64,000 bases of DNA from Bradyrhizobium sp. JYMT SZCCT0180 (lineage in GTDB: Bacteria > Pseudomonadota > Alphaproteobacteria > Rhizobiales > Xanthobacteraceae): contig NZ_JAFCLZ010000018.1 of the NCBI RefSeq assembly GCF_018130165.1, forward strand, positions 1-64,000. The letters are read 5' to 3'. This document shows, piece after piece, positions 36,622 to 45,226 of this stretch. Both the position numbers and the translations under genes were made by a program. Positions within the stretch are counted from its first letter, which is position 1, and every line of letters starts with the position of its first letter. The notes under the pieces are model-generated. The model was not told the origin of the DNA. It saw only the letters and a list, made by a program, of their open reading frames with translations, and did not search any database.

Positions 36622-36758
36622 CCAACCACCAGCGTGTACTCTGCCTCACAGGGGGGCCCGCAGGTCGCCGATTGGATATTGCGGAATTTCCCGGAGAATG
36701 ACCTAATAATAGCACTTGCAGTGTCAAATGGATGCACTTCAACGGTGTGGAGATTCTC

Positions 36759-37619
36759 ATGGCCATTGCATTGGTTACCGGAACGAGCAGCGGAATTGGA
36801 TTAGCGACCGCCGTAACTCTCGCGCGTGGTGGACATACCGTCATCGCGACGATGCGAAATCCGGAGAGTGCGGGCGAGCTTCGGAAAATCGTGGCGGCCG
36901 AGAACCTCCCGGTCACGATAGCCGCCCTCGACGTGGATGATGATGCTTCGGTCGAAAGTGCGTTCGCCAAGGTCATGGCCGAGCACGGTCGTCTCGACGT
37001 ACTGGTGAATAACGCCGGGATTGGTGGTGGCGGCTCGGTGGAGGAATGCTCCACGACGAGATTTCGCCAGGTGATGGAAACCAATTTCTTCGGTGCGCTC
37101 CGCTGCATCAAGGCCGTCGTGCCCGGGATGCGCCAACGGCGCCAGGGGTGCATCGTCAATGTCACGTCGGTTGCCGGCCGAATGGCTTTGGCTCCTGCAG
37201 CGGCTTACTCCGCGTCCAAGTTTGCCTTGGAGGCCTTGAGCGAGTGTCTTGCGCAGGAAATGAAGGCGTTCAACGTGCGGGTTGCCGTTATCGAACCGGG
37301 AGTCATTGCGACGCCGATATTCTCCAAGGCCGCGCCGGTACCCCGCGACAGTCCTTACCCGCACTCCCGGCGTCAAAGGGCTTTGTTCGCGCAGTCGCTG
37401 ACCAAGCCGACGTCGCCCTACGTCGTTGGCGAAAAAATTCGCGAAATTGTCGATGGCGACAGCTGGCAGTTCCGTTACCCGGTCGGCCCCGACGCCGCGC
37501 CGTTCCTGCAATGGCGGGCAAGCAAGACCGACGAGGAGGTGATCAGTATCGGGTCGGTGAGCGACGCAGACTACGTGCTCATGGTCAAGCGGGAGTTCGG
37601 CCTCGACGTAAATCTGTGA
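36759..37619 (+). CDS. SDR family oxidoreductase
   Basis: 286 residues from ATG 36759 (GGAG upstream); a further 9 codons upstream are open but unsupported. TGTSSGIG at the N-terminus, NNAGIGGG at ~85 and YSASK near residue 148 are the classical SDR motifs. The Thr/Arg after the second beta strand (ATMRNPES) suggests NADPH preference. The long C-terminal part (residues ~190-286) after PGVIATPIF is typical of the retinol-dehydrogenase/DltE-like subgroup. Substrate unknown. A strong hairpin terminator follows. Confidence 0.9.
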   Translation: MAIALVTGTSSGIGLATAVTLARGGHTVIATMRNPESAGELRKIVAAENLPVTIAALDVDDDASVESAFAKVMAEHGRLDVLVNNAGIGGGGSVEECSTTRFRQVMETNFFGALRCIKAVVPGMRQRRQGCIVNVTSVAGRMALAPAAAYSASKFALEALSECLAQEMKAFNVRVAVIEPGVIATPIFSKAAPVPRDSPYPHSRRQRALFAQSLTKPTSPYVVGEKIREIVDGDSWQFRYPVGPDAAPFLQWRASKTDEEVISIGSVSDADYVLMVKREFGLDVNL

Positions 37620-37635
37620 GCTCGCAGCAAACGAA

Positions 37636-37661
37636 GAAGGCCCCGTGGGGACGGGGCCTTC
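37636..37661. terminator. Bidirectional terminator between convergent genes
   Basis: A 10-bp perfect stem, GAAGGCCCCG with CGGGGCCTTC, around a 6-base loop lies 16 bases past the SDR stop and 24 bases before the stop of the converging repeat protein. The A-rich flank at 37629-37637 and the short A-run after 37669 could serve the minus and plus strands only weakly, but position and stem strongly suggest a shared terminator. Confidence 0.8.
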
Positions 37662-37685
37662 AGACGCACAAAAACTGCTCTGGTC

Positions 37686-38069
37686 CTACTTCTTCCCTTT
37701 GGCCGCGGGCGCGGACGCGATCGGCGCACTGGCGCCTGCGTTGGGTGGTTGGGCGCCTGCTTTGTGCTGGAAATCAGCACCTGCCATGGGAGTCGGTTTC
37801 TTGGCTTTTGGATCAACCGCGATGGGCGCACTGGCGCCTGCGTTGGGTGGTTGGGCGCCTGCTTTGTGCTGGAAATCAGCACCTGCCATGGGAGCCGGTT
37901 TCTTGGCTTTTGGATCAACCGCGATGGGCGCACTGCCGCCCTGGTTGGGTGGAGTGGCGCCTGTCTTGCTGGTGTCTTTTCCTATCAACATTGGCGCGGT
38001 CTGAGCCAACGCCAATGACGATCCAAGGACAAAGAACGAAATGGCTGCCGCCGTAACGAGTTTCTTCAA
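37686..38069 (-). CDS. Exported small repeat protein (34-residue tandem repeats), TTG start
   Basis: 128 residues. The start is probably TTG at 38069: it is preceded by GGGAGG at six bases and begins a clean Sec signal (KKLVTAAAISFFVLGSSLAL ending AQTA). The open frame upstream of this has no signal-like or conserved content. The mature part consists of two near-identical 34-residue units plus part of a third, each with PIAVDPKAKKP, MAGADFQHKAG and AQPPNAGASA. It is Pro/Ala/Lys-rich, likely extended and periplasmic. No family recognised. It faces the SDR gene across a terminator hairpin. Confidence 0.75.
   Translation of the reverse strand: MKKLVTAAAISFFVLGSSLALAQTAPMLIGKDTSKTGATPPNQGGSAPIAVDPKAKKPAPMAGADFQHKAGAQPPNAGASAPIAVDPKAKKPTPMAGADFQHKAGAQPPNAGASAPIASAPAAKGKK
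37723..37950. repeat. 102-bp tandem repeat inside the exported repeat protein
   Basis: Two complete units (37723-37824 and 37825-37926) differ at only a few positions, followed by the start of a third that diverges after ~15 bases. The period of 102 bases (34 codons) keeps frame. The high identity points to recent duplication. Confidence 0.92.
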
Positions 38070-38335
38070 GTCCGCCTCCCATTGAAAAGTGACTAAGAGG
38101 GATAGTTTGTTCCACGGCGGCGCAGCGGTCAAACTTGATTTTGCGGACCAACGGTCGCAGCACGACATCATTGCGACCGGCACCAGACTAGGCCAGGGCA
38201 ACGACCAGCGCAGCCATGTTGCAGCAGCGAAGCAGGATTCAGCCCCTATCGACGTCCCCGGTTGGGCAGTACGATGCGGATTGAAGGAAGCGGCGGAAGA
38301 CCGCTCGGCGGCGGCAACGAGACGAGGGGGCGGCA

Positions 38336-38803
38336 ATGGTGCGGCTGGAACGTGCAGTGCTGGCGGCGGCGATGATGGCGACGATGGGTACGCCCGTCGC
38401 GGCGGAAGTGATCGACGCCACCTATCGCGGCACCATGGTATGCGACAAGCTGCCGTTTACCAGCGACAAGATGCGCGAGGCTATCGAGGTCACGATCAGC
38501 GGCAGCGCCGCGCGCTACACGCATGTGGTGCGGCTGCGCAACGCCGTCGTCGAGGCCACGGCCGAGCAGGGCACCGGAAAAATCGATGGCCAGAAAATCG
38601 ATCTTCAGGGCACCTGGAAAAGCGGCAGCCGCGAGTACCAGGCGAAATACAGCGGCAGCTTCGTGCGGCGCAGCGCCAACCTGAAGGGCACGCAGACCTG
38701 GACCGAGGGCGGCAAGACCGTCACCCGTGCCTGCGCGGGCGCGATCAAGCGACCGCTCAAGCCATTCCTGCCGCGCGACAAGAAGCAGGGCGCGGCGAAG
38801 TGA
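38336..38803 (+). CDS. Hypothetical exported protein
   Basis: 155 residues from ATG 38336, with GAGGGGG upstream. A Sec signal (RAVLAAAMMATMGTPVAA) is followed by a beta-rich, basic domain: IDATYRGTMVCDKLPFTSDK, EVTISGSAARYTHVVRLRN, KIDGQKIDLQGTWKSGSREY, QTWTEGGKTVTRAC. Two Cys, one near each end, could form a disulfide. I know similar proteins in Bradyrhizobium as unnamed exported proteins. Divergent from the TTG-start repeat protein with a 266-bp gap. Confidence 0.8.
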   Translation: MVRLERAVLAAAMMATMGTPVAAEVIDATYRGTMVCDKLPFTSDKMREAIEVTISGSAARYTHVVRLRNAVVEATAEQGTGKIDGQKIDLQGTWKSGSREYQAKYSGSFVRRSANLKGTQTWTEGGKTVTRACAGAIKRPLKPFLPRDKKQGAAK

Positions 38804-38928
38804 GGTTCTGAAGCGGTGCGGTCGCGACGGAAGCCAGCTTCTCCATGAACGATTGGGCGCCGTGAAAGACCTCGCCTCCCTGGCCAGGGGAGGCGAGATC
38901 AGGCAATTCAGCTTTCGGCTTGCTGAAA

Positions 38929-39120
38929 TCAGCTGCGGGGGATCGGGGGGCTGAAGCCGCCGTTGAACGAAAGCAGCTTCGCGATCTGCTGCGGCGTCAG
39001 CAGGTCGTGATTCCGGGGAATGTGCGGATGCGCAATGGTGCTGGTGCCAATCAGCGAAGTGATGCCACCTGAAGCGGTCGCAAGCTCGGTGTCGTTCAGA
39101 AGTCCGGTATTGCTGGTCAT
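38929..39120 (-). CDS. Small peptide with a double-glycine-type leader
   Basis: 63 residues from ATG 39120, with CGGAGC upstream. The N-terminus TSNTGLLNDTELATASGG matches the leader used by bacteriocin-like and nitrile-hydratase-leader peptides: LxxxEL followed by GG at residues 18-19. Cleavage there would leave a 44-residue core starting ITSLIGTSTIAHPHI and ending in a Gly/Pro-rich FNGGFSPPIPRS, with no Cys, so no lanthionine or disulfide is expected. No C39 peptidase exporter or modifying enzyme is adjacent; the exporter at 19.4 kb lacks a peptidase domain. It could also be a non-secreted small protein with a chance match. Confidence 0.6.
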   Translation of the reverse strand: MTSNTGLLNDTELATASGGITSLIGTSTIAHPHIPRNHDLLTPQQIAKLLSFNGGFSPPIPRS

Positions 39121-39463
39121 CGGTTTGCTCCGTCGTGTCCGACCGGGGCGATCATCGCTCCGTTTCATCGGTGAGCAGGACCATGCCCCCGTCTGCCGCC
39201 CCCCGCTGTTCCCTGGGGAACAAGACCTGCGTCGGGCGCAGTCTGCTGTTGGCCAGATCGGCATTGGCCAGTCATCGCTTCTCCGCATGCATGCATGCAT
39301 GCACGCACAAACATGACTTCCCTCGCGGCACGGCGAAGGCTTGGCATGAGGAGGAGAGGGGCGGCACCGTGTTTTTACGGGGTGCGAGGCCTGGGCCGTT
39401 CAAGATGCATTCATCATGCGCTGTCTATTCAGCGCCGGGGGTGGCTTTTATAATGGGACCGTT
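39121..39463. other. 343-bp intergenic region with an ATGC microsatellite
   Basis: At 39285-39303 the tetranucleotide ATGC repeats about four and a half times, making a self-complementary run. No gene is supported here. The flanks should carry the divergent promoters of the small peptide and the SnoaL-like gene. Confidence 0.6.
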
Positions 39464-39826
39464 ATGTCGCTTGCCCCTGATGACTTCGATCCGCTGGCCG
39501 TTGTTATTGACTGGCTCGACGCATGTCGATCAGGCGACCTCAACGCTTTGCTCGATCTCTACGACGAGCGCGCCACGCTTGAATGCGATTGCGAGGGTGC
39601 GCGGCTGACCGGGCGAGAGCCGTTGTCGGCTTACTGGACCGGCAAACTGCAAAACCAGCTCCCGACTGCCTTTACCCTCGACGATCTCACGGTGACGGAA
39701 AACGGCATTTGGGTTGATTATCGAAACAACAAAGCCAGTCCGGTGCGGGCGCATTTTCGCTTCAGCCCGTCAGGCAAAATTGAGCGCACCCATTGTGGGC
39801 CGTTGGATCGACGTCTGTCGGCATAA
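39464..39826 (+). CDS. SnoaL/NTF2-like small protein
   Basis: 120 residues from ATG 39464, with GGGA a few bases upstream. DWLDACRSGDLNALLDLYDE followed by RATLECDCEGARLTGREPLS and a strand-rich C-terminus (GIWVDYRNNKASPVRAHFRF) is the standard NTF2-like outline. No catalytic set recognised. The ~410 bp downstream is non-coding and ends in a strong terminator. Confidence 0.78.
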   Translation: MSLAPDDFDPLAVVIDWLDACRSGDLNALLDLYDERATLECDCEGARLTGREPLSAYWTGKLQNQLPTAFTLDDLTVTENGIWVDYRNNKASPVRAHFRFSPSGKIERTHCGPLDRRLSA

Positions 39827-40235
39827 ACCACATTCGCGAACCGTCGGTTTCGCTATCAGGTTCAAACGCGGACGGCGTTAAGGCGACGACCTTCTCGAGT
39901 ATCTTACCGGGAACAAGTGGCAATACGGGACGTTAGTGCCGACGCTAACACGCTCGCAGACCCTCGATGGGCCACCAAGGTCCCCGCTTGCCGTCCGTCG
40001 ACTTCTCTGCGTGAGCCCTGCCGAGCACCCGCTCGGCAGGGCTTTTCATAATGTTCGGCAGCGCTGCCGGTCATCGCGGCGACAAGTTTTTCGGCCACTG
40101 CTCAAGCGAGGCGCAAACCTCAGGCGCGTGAGGGCAGGAATTGCAGCGGCCAAGCAAACGCCGGCTACCTATTTTTCCCGACCCGGAACATATCTCGCGA
40201 TCATTGTGTTGACGTGCATTGTCGGAGACACGGTC
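39827..40235. other. 409-bp non-coding region containing a strong terminator; possible sRNA
   Basis: No convincing coding frame. The region ends its first half with a textbook Rho-independent terminator at 40014-40047, almost 190 bases after the previous stop, leaving room for a ~100-150-nt transcript. The remainder 40048-40235 leads to the next gene, whose ATG has GGAGA upstream. Confidence 0.5.
40014..40047 (+). terminator. Rho-independent terminator
   Basis: A 12-bp perfect stem AGCCCTGCCGAG / CTCGGCAGGGCT around a six-base loop CACCCG, followed by TTTTC. Oriented to the plus strand by its T-run. It lies about 187 bases after the SnoaL-like gene, further than usual. Confidence 0.85.
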
Positions 40236-40706
40236 ATGGCATCGAGCGCGCGCATTTTTTTTGCAGGTGTGGGAACTACTTTTGTCATCCTGGGAGTTGG
40301 CTTTGGCAGCGGCCTCCTGATGGCCAACTCGGCGCTCAAGGACCACTCCGGCTACCAGGCACGTACGACCGCAGAACTGCCGTCCCCCGTCAGGGTCATT
40401 CTGCCTACGACGGCGGAGGCAGCCCAGCCGCCGCAACCGCCCCAACAGACATCGCAACAGGCTGCAGTGGTGGACCCGGCGCCCGAGCCCGTGCAGGCGG
40501 CGCAACCGGAAAAACGCGTTGAGAAGCCGGACGCGAAGAAGGCAGAAGCCGAAGTGCGTGAACGCCGCAAGCGCTACGCCGAACGCAAATTCAAGCGCGA
40601 GGCTGCCCGCGCCAGGCAGCGACTGGAAACGCGAGAGCGCGACGAAGCCCCGGTCATGGCCTTTGGTGGTGACGACAATTCGCGCGTGGCGCTGTTCGGC
40701 AACTAG
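40236..40706 (+). CDS. Hypothetical membrane-anchored protein with basic coiled-coil
   Basis: 156 residues from ATG 40236, with GGAGA upstream. The N-terminal hydrophobic segment ARIFFAGVGTTFVILGVGFG is a transmembrane anchor. A Pro/Gln/Ala-rich spacer (residues ~45-90) leads to a highly charged helix (EKRVEKPDAKKAEAEVRERR and EAARARQRLETRERD). It ends FGGDDNSRVALFGN. This layout recurs in Bradyrhizobium proteins of unknown role. Likely inner membrane, charged part periplasmic or cytoplasmic not decidable. A weak hairpin follows around 40738-40754. Confidence 0.75.
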   Translation: MASSARIFFAGVGTTFVILGVGFGSGLLMANSALKDHSGYQARTTAELPSPVRVILPTTAEAAQPPQPPQQTSQQAAVVDPAPEPVQAAQPEKRVEKPDAKKAEAEVRERRKRYAERKFKREAARARQRLETRERDEAPVMAFGGDDNSRVALFGN

Positions 40707-41058
40707 ACGCGCACGTTTGCGAGTCCGATGTCGGAGAACGCCGGCTATCGGCGTTGCTTGGCGATTCTCGTAGACCCGCGCGCGATATCACGCGAGCAGG
40801 GCCCGCCCGAATTCGATATTGCGTCGAAACAGCACGACTGATGCCTGCTTCCGCCGAGGTCGTATCGGACGCTGTGTCCGAAATACTTTGTTAAGCGTCT
40901 TTTGTTGCGCGAGCGACACACGCCGCATGTTCCCTTTGATTGAACTGAACTTGCGATTGTCTGCTGGAATCGATTCATCTAGCGTGACGCTCAACTCGCC
41001 TTTGCACGCACTGAATGCACTCGCCCGGTGGGCCAAAAAGAGTCTGGAGCAGCCACCC

Positions 41059-44000
41059 ATGCGCGAATGCATCGGGGATGTAACAATCCGACGACAGGCG
41101 AATGACAAGCCACGCCTAAGCCCACGCCGGACTCGATTCTCGTCCAGCGCCCGCGCGCACTTCGAGCGCCTGCTCCTGATGAGCGTCTCGGTAGCCGCGC
41201 TCGCCGCGCTGTCGCCGCGATCGGCGGCGGCGCAGGGCTGGACCGGCGCCACCAGCAACGACTGGACGGTCGGCTTGAACTGGAACACGGGAACGGTGCC
41301 GGCCGGCGGTGCGGTTGTCATCGAGCAGAATTCGAACATCGTCCTGGGCGTGGCCGCCGGGGCGACGGGCACGACGGGAAATTTCAGGTTAGCCGGAACC
41401 ACGGCCGGGGTAACGGCCAACCTCACCATTCAAAACGGCGCGATACTGACGACCACCGGCGCCTCCCTTACGATGGGCAGTACCACTGGCACGACCTCCA
41501 GCGTGACCGTGACCGGGGCCGGATCGCGGTGGAACATCAATGGCATACTTAATGTCAATGCTTTTGGCACAAACACCCTCAACATCGAGAACGGTGCCGT
41601 TGTCGCCGGAGGCAGGATCAACGTCACCAGCCCTGGCGGCACCGGCTCAGGCACCCTCAACATCCGCGGCGGCACGCTGCAGGTGACCAACATCGGTTTT
41701 GGCCCTCGCGGCCAGGCAAATTATGACAACGCCGTTGTCCGCGCGGTCGGCAATAACGCCAACTTCTTTGGCGGAACGGCTGCCCAGAACAACATCGCCG
41801 CGGGCGGGCTGACCTTCGATACCAATGGATTCACCGTCATCGCTTCAAGTGCCGGCGGCCTCAGCGGTGTCGGCGGATTGACCAAGACTGGCGCCGGAAC
41901 CTTGTTCCTCCGTGGCGGCAGCACCTACACCGGCGAGACGGTGATCCAGCAGGGCACGCTGTCGATTGGCGTCATCGCCGGCGCCAGCGATGCCCTGATC
42001 AATTCAAGCCGGGTCGTCGCCAACGCGACGTTCGATATCTCCGCCGTCTTCGACCCCGCCTCGCACATCCAGAGCCTGGCAGGCACCGGCACCGTCGTAC
42101 TCGGCGCAAAGGACCTGATCGTCACCAATGGGCACGATACGTTCGCCGGCAGCATCGGCGGCACCGGCGGGCTGCAAGTCACCGGCGGCACCCAAGCGCT
42201 CTCCAGCGCGCAGGCCTACAGCGGCGTGACCACGATATCAGGCGGCACGCTGGCGCTGACCGATGCGGGCTCGGTCGCGGCCTCGAGCCAGGTGATCGCG
42301 AACGGCACGTTCAGCATTGCCGGCCTTGCCGGCGCCGGCACCAGCATCCAGCGGCTGTCGGGCACCGGCAGCGTCGATCTCGGCGCCAGGACACTGACGC
42401 TCACGGCGGCGAATGACGCCTTTGCCGGTGTCATCGGCGGTAGCGGCGGGCTGACGCTCGCCGGCGGCACGCAGACGCTGTCCGGCGTCAACATTTTTGG
42501 CGGCGTGACGACGATTTCCGCCGGCACGCTGGCGCTTGCTGGCACGGGCGCGATCGGCAATTCGAGCCATGTGGTGGTGGGTTCGACTTTCGACATCTCC
42601 GCCCTCGCGGGCGCCGGCACCAATATTCAAAGTCTCGCCGGCAATGGCAGCGTCGCGCTCGGCGCCAAGACGCTCACCATCACCAATGCGAGCGACACGT
42701 TTGCCGGCGTCATCTCCGGCACCGGCGGGCTGACCATCAGCGGCGGCATGCAGACCCTTTCCGGTGTCAACACGTATCTCGGCGCAACCACGGTGAGTGG
42801 TGGCACGCTTGCGGTCAACGGCAGCCTGTGCGGCGCGACGAGCGTCCTTGCCGGCGGCACGCTGCAAGGCACCGGTTCGGTGTGCGACACAGTGAACGCG
42901 GGTATCGTGGCGCCCGGTAATTCCATCGGCACGCTGACGGTAGTCGGCAATTACACCGGCAATGGCGGAACGCTGCAGATCGAGACGGTGCTCGGCGGCG
43001 ATGCCTCGCCGACCGATCGGCTTGTCGTCACCGGCAACACCGCAGGCAACACCAACGTGCGGGTGATCAATCTCGGCGGCACCGGCGCGCAGACCGTTGA
43101 AGGCATCAAGATCGTCGATGTCGCGGGCGCGTCGAACGGCGTGTTCTCGCTGCTCGGCAATTATGTCATTCAGGGCCAGCAGGCGGTGGTCGGCGGCGCC
43201 TATGCCTACACGCTGCGCAAGAACGGGGTCAGCAATCCCGCCGATGGCGACTGGTACCTGCGTTCGGCCCTGATCGATCAGCCGTCGCCCGGCGTCGCTC
43301 CGCCGCCGCTCTATCAGCCCGGCGTTCCCTTGTACGAGAACTATGCCCAGGTGCTGCTCGGCCTGAACGACGTACCGACGCTGCAGCAGCGTGTCGGCAA
43401 CCGCTATTGGGGCGGCAGCGATGCCATGGCGCGCGCCGGTGTCGCGCCGGTGCCGGGCGCCACTTCGCCGGCGCCGACCGCGTTCTGGGGCCGCATCGAA
43501 GGCGGGCGTGCCGATCTGCAGCCCGCCAGCACGACAGGCTCGACCACCAAGGCCGATCAGATGAAAGTGCAGGCCGGCCTCGACGGGCTTGCGCTGGAGA
43601 ACGAACGCGGCCGGCTGATCGTCGGTCTCACCGCGCAATATGGCCTGGCCACTGCCAATGTCGCTTCGATGTTCGGCAATGGCCGTATCCGCACCGAGGG
43701 CAGCGGTGTCGGCGGTACGCTGACCTGGTACGGCGACAACGGCTTCTATGTCGACGGCCAGGCGCAGTCGATGTTCTACCGCAGCGATCTGTCTTCCGTG
43801 CTGGTCGGCAGCATGACCCATGGCAATGAAGGGGTCGGCTATGCCTTCAGCGCCGAGACCGGCAAGCGGTTTGGCGTCGGCAACGGCTGGTCGCTGACGC
43901 CGCAGGCGCAGCTTTCCTATTCGAAGGTCGCTTTCGAAAGTTTCGCCGATCGGTTCGGCGCTCAGGTGTCGCTCCGCGACGGTGATAGCCTGCTCGGCCG

Positions 44001-44304
44001 CGCTGGCCTTGCACTCAACCATCAGAAGACCTGGAACGACGGCGCGGGCATCGTGCGATCCGACGTCTACGGCATCGCCAATCTGCGCTACGAGTTCCTC
44101 AGCGGCACCAATGTCGATGTCGCAGGCACCGGTTTTGCCAATGCGCAGGACCGGCTGTGGGGCAGCCTCGGCGGCGGCGGCATCTATAGCTGGGCCAACG
44201 GGCGCTACGCCGTCTTCGGCGAGGTCTCCTACAATGCGAGCCTTGAGCACGCGGCGGTGAACCACAGCTACAAGGGCTCCGGCGGCTTCCGCATCGTCTG
44301 GTGA
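41059..44304 (+). CDS. Autotransporter (type Va) with PATR passenger repeats
   Basis: 1081 residues. A long basic N-region leads to a signal ending SVAALAALSPRSAAA. The passenger (~60-800) has passenger-associated strand repeats of the type LTKTGAGTLFLRGGSTYTGE, TVIQQGTLSIG, recurring with TTISGGTLAL and TTVSGGTLAVNG, a beta-helix. The C-terminal ~280 residues (from about PTAFWGRIEGGRADLQ) form the outer-membrane beta-barrel, ending GGFRIVW, an aromatic terminal residue as required for BAM insertion. The start at ATG 41059 has a weak TGGAGC site; the frame is open further upstream. The passenger is probably surface-displayed for adhesion or biofilm. No processing protease is evident. Confidence 0.94.
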   Translation: MRECIGDVTIRRQANDKPRLSPRRTRFSSSARAHFERLLLMSVSVAALAALSPRSAAAQGWTGATSNDWTVGLNWNTGTVPAGGAVVIEQNSNIVLGVAAGATGTTGNFRLAGTTAGVTANLTIQNGAILTTTGASLTMGSTTGTTSSVTVTGAGSRWNINGILNVNAFGTNTLNIENGAVVAGGRINVTSPGGTGSGTLNIRGGTLQVTNIGFGPRGQANYDNAVVRAVGNNANFFGGTAAQNNIAAGGLTFDTNGFTVIASSAGGLSGVGGLTKTGAGTLFLRGGSTYTGETVIQQGTLSIGVIAGASDALINSSRVVANATFDISAVFDPASHIQSLAGTGTVVLGAKDLIVTNGHDTFAGSIGGTGGLQVTGGTQALSSAQAYSGVTTISGGTLALTDAGSVAASSQVIANGTFSIAGLAGAGTSIQRLSGTGSVDLGARTLTLTAANDAFAGVIGGSGGLTLAGGTQTLSGVNIFGGVTTISAGTLALAGTGAIGNSSHVVVGSTFDISALAGAGTNIQSLAGNGSVALGAKTLTITNASDTFAGVISGTGGLTISGGMQTLSGVNTYLGATTVSGGTLAVNGSLCGATSVLAGGTLQGTGSVCDTVNAGIVAPGNSIGTLTVVGNYTGNGGTLQIETVLGGDASPTDRLVVTGNTAGNTNVRVINLGGTGAQTVEGIKIVDVAGASNGVFSLLGNYVIQGQQAVVGGAYAYTLRKNGVSNPADGDWYLRSALIDQPSPGVAPPPLYQPGVPLYENYAQVLLGLNDVPTLQQRVGNRYWGGSDAMARAGVAPVPGATSPAPTAFWGRIEGGRADLQPASTTGSTTKADQMKVQAGLDGLALENERGRLIVGLTAQYGLATANVASMFGNGRIRTEGSGVGGTLTWYGDNGFYVDGQAQSMFYRSDLSSVLVGSMTHGNEGVGYAFSAETGKRFGVGNGWSLTPQAQLSYSKVAFESFADRFGAQVSLRDGDSLLGRAGLALNHQKTWNDGAGIVRSDVYGIANLRYEFLSGTNVDVAGTGFANAQDRLWGSLGGGGIYSWANGRYAVFGEVSYNASLEHAAVNHSYKGSGGFRIVW

Positions 44305-44323
44305 CCGAAGTTGTTTGTGCACT

Positions 44324-44435
44324 GTAGGATGGGTTGAGCTCTTCGCGAAACCCATCATTCCCGCTTCGTAGGGCGGGTTCCCCTTAACCCGCCGCTTTGA
44401 TTGCGAGATGGCGGGTTAAAGCGAACCCGCCCTAC
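44324..44435. repeat. Two adjacent Bradyrhizobium-type palindromic repeats
   Basis: 44324-44358 is a short palindromic element (GTAGGATGGGTT ... AACCCATC). 44368-44435 is a larger one: left arm GTAGGGCGGGTTCCCCTTAA and right arm complementary to it over ~26 bases with two mismatches. Both are element types I recognise in Bradyrhizobium intergenic DNA. They follow the autotransporter stop closely and could act as its transcription end. A further small GTCCCGG/CCGGGAC hairpin lies at 44473-44500. Confidence 0.85.
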
Positions 44436-44599
44436 GAACTGCGTCGCAGGGGTGAGGCGTTGTGAACTTGGTCGTCCCGGCCTTGAGCCGGGACGGCAGC
44501 TGCGACAAAACAACACGACGGGCAAATCAGTTCCGTTTTTCGGAAATCGTGTCAAGTCTTAAGTTTCTGTAAATCAAAAATATTTCTCTTTCCATCCGC

Positions 44600-45110
44600 C
44601 CCAAATCAGTGCGCATCTATCGCCATCCCGTCCCACTCCGAGGGGCGTTGGCCATCGTCACAACGAGGGGCGGGTTGCGGTGGACGCTGATGTTGCGATT
44701 GACGGTCGCGGCTGAAGCGTACGGCGAAAGCGTGTGGTCCTGGCGCCCGTAACGGCGTCAAGCCCTGACGAAGCTAACGCTTCGGAGGGGTGACGGTGGC
44801 AATAGAGGCCGTCTCACCGGGGAGAGCGCGTTATAAGCCGTAAAGCCATTGCGCAGGGAATGTCGGGTGTTCTCCGCTGCCCTGTATGCTCATGTGCAGC
44901 ATTCTTATGCACAGTCGCACATGAGATCGCGGGTGCAGCGCGCATCCGGCATTCCCTGCGCCCTCTCGTTTTTGGAGGGTAACTCGGTTGCACAACTCGG
45001 GCGCATCGCGCGGCGAGGGTGCGGAACTGTGCCTTGCGAAAGTCGACCCCTTGGCTAACCCACCCTGGTTGGACAGGATGTCGCATTTTGCGATGCAGCA
45101 AACCTTGAAG
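44600..45110. repeat. Long dispersed intergenic repeat remnant
   Basis: This 500-bp stretch contains blocks I recall from many Bradyrhizobium intergenic regions: GAGGGGCGTTGGCCATCGTC, GTGTGGTCCTGGCGCCC, GCGCAGGGAATGTCGGGTG paired with the inverted CATCCGGCATTCCCTGCGC about 90 bases away, and ACTCGGGCGCATCGCGC. No open frame is convincing. It looks like a decayed repeat of unknown origin, between the autotransporter and the TRAP operon. Confidence 0.65.
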
Positions 45111-45226
45111 GCCGTCTCCTGCTAACGGGCAATGGCGTTTCGCCCGGCTTCTCTGTATTGGTTCGGTGGCATACAAGCTTCGGAGCCGGGTGTTCGCGCT
45201 CCGCAAAAAATTACGTGGGAGGAAAC

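Noticed and set aside
39285..39303. ATGC microsatellite as a contingency (phase-variation) locus
   Set aside because: Only about 4.5 units, not inside a supported gene or between promoter boxes.
42238..44358. A 706-codon open frame on the minus strand opposite the autotransporter
   Set aside because: It mirrors the high-GC codon pattern of the autotransporter, shows no domain, and the plus-strand protein is clearly real.
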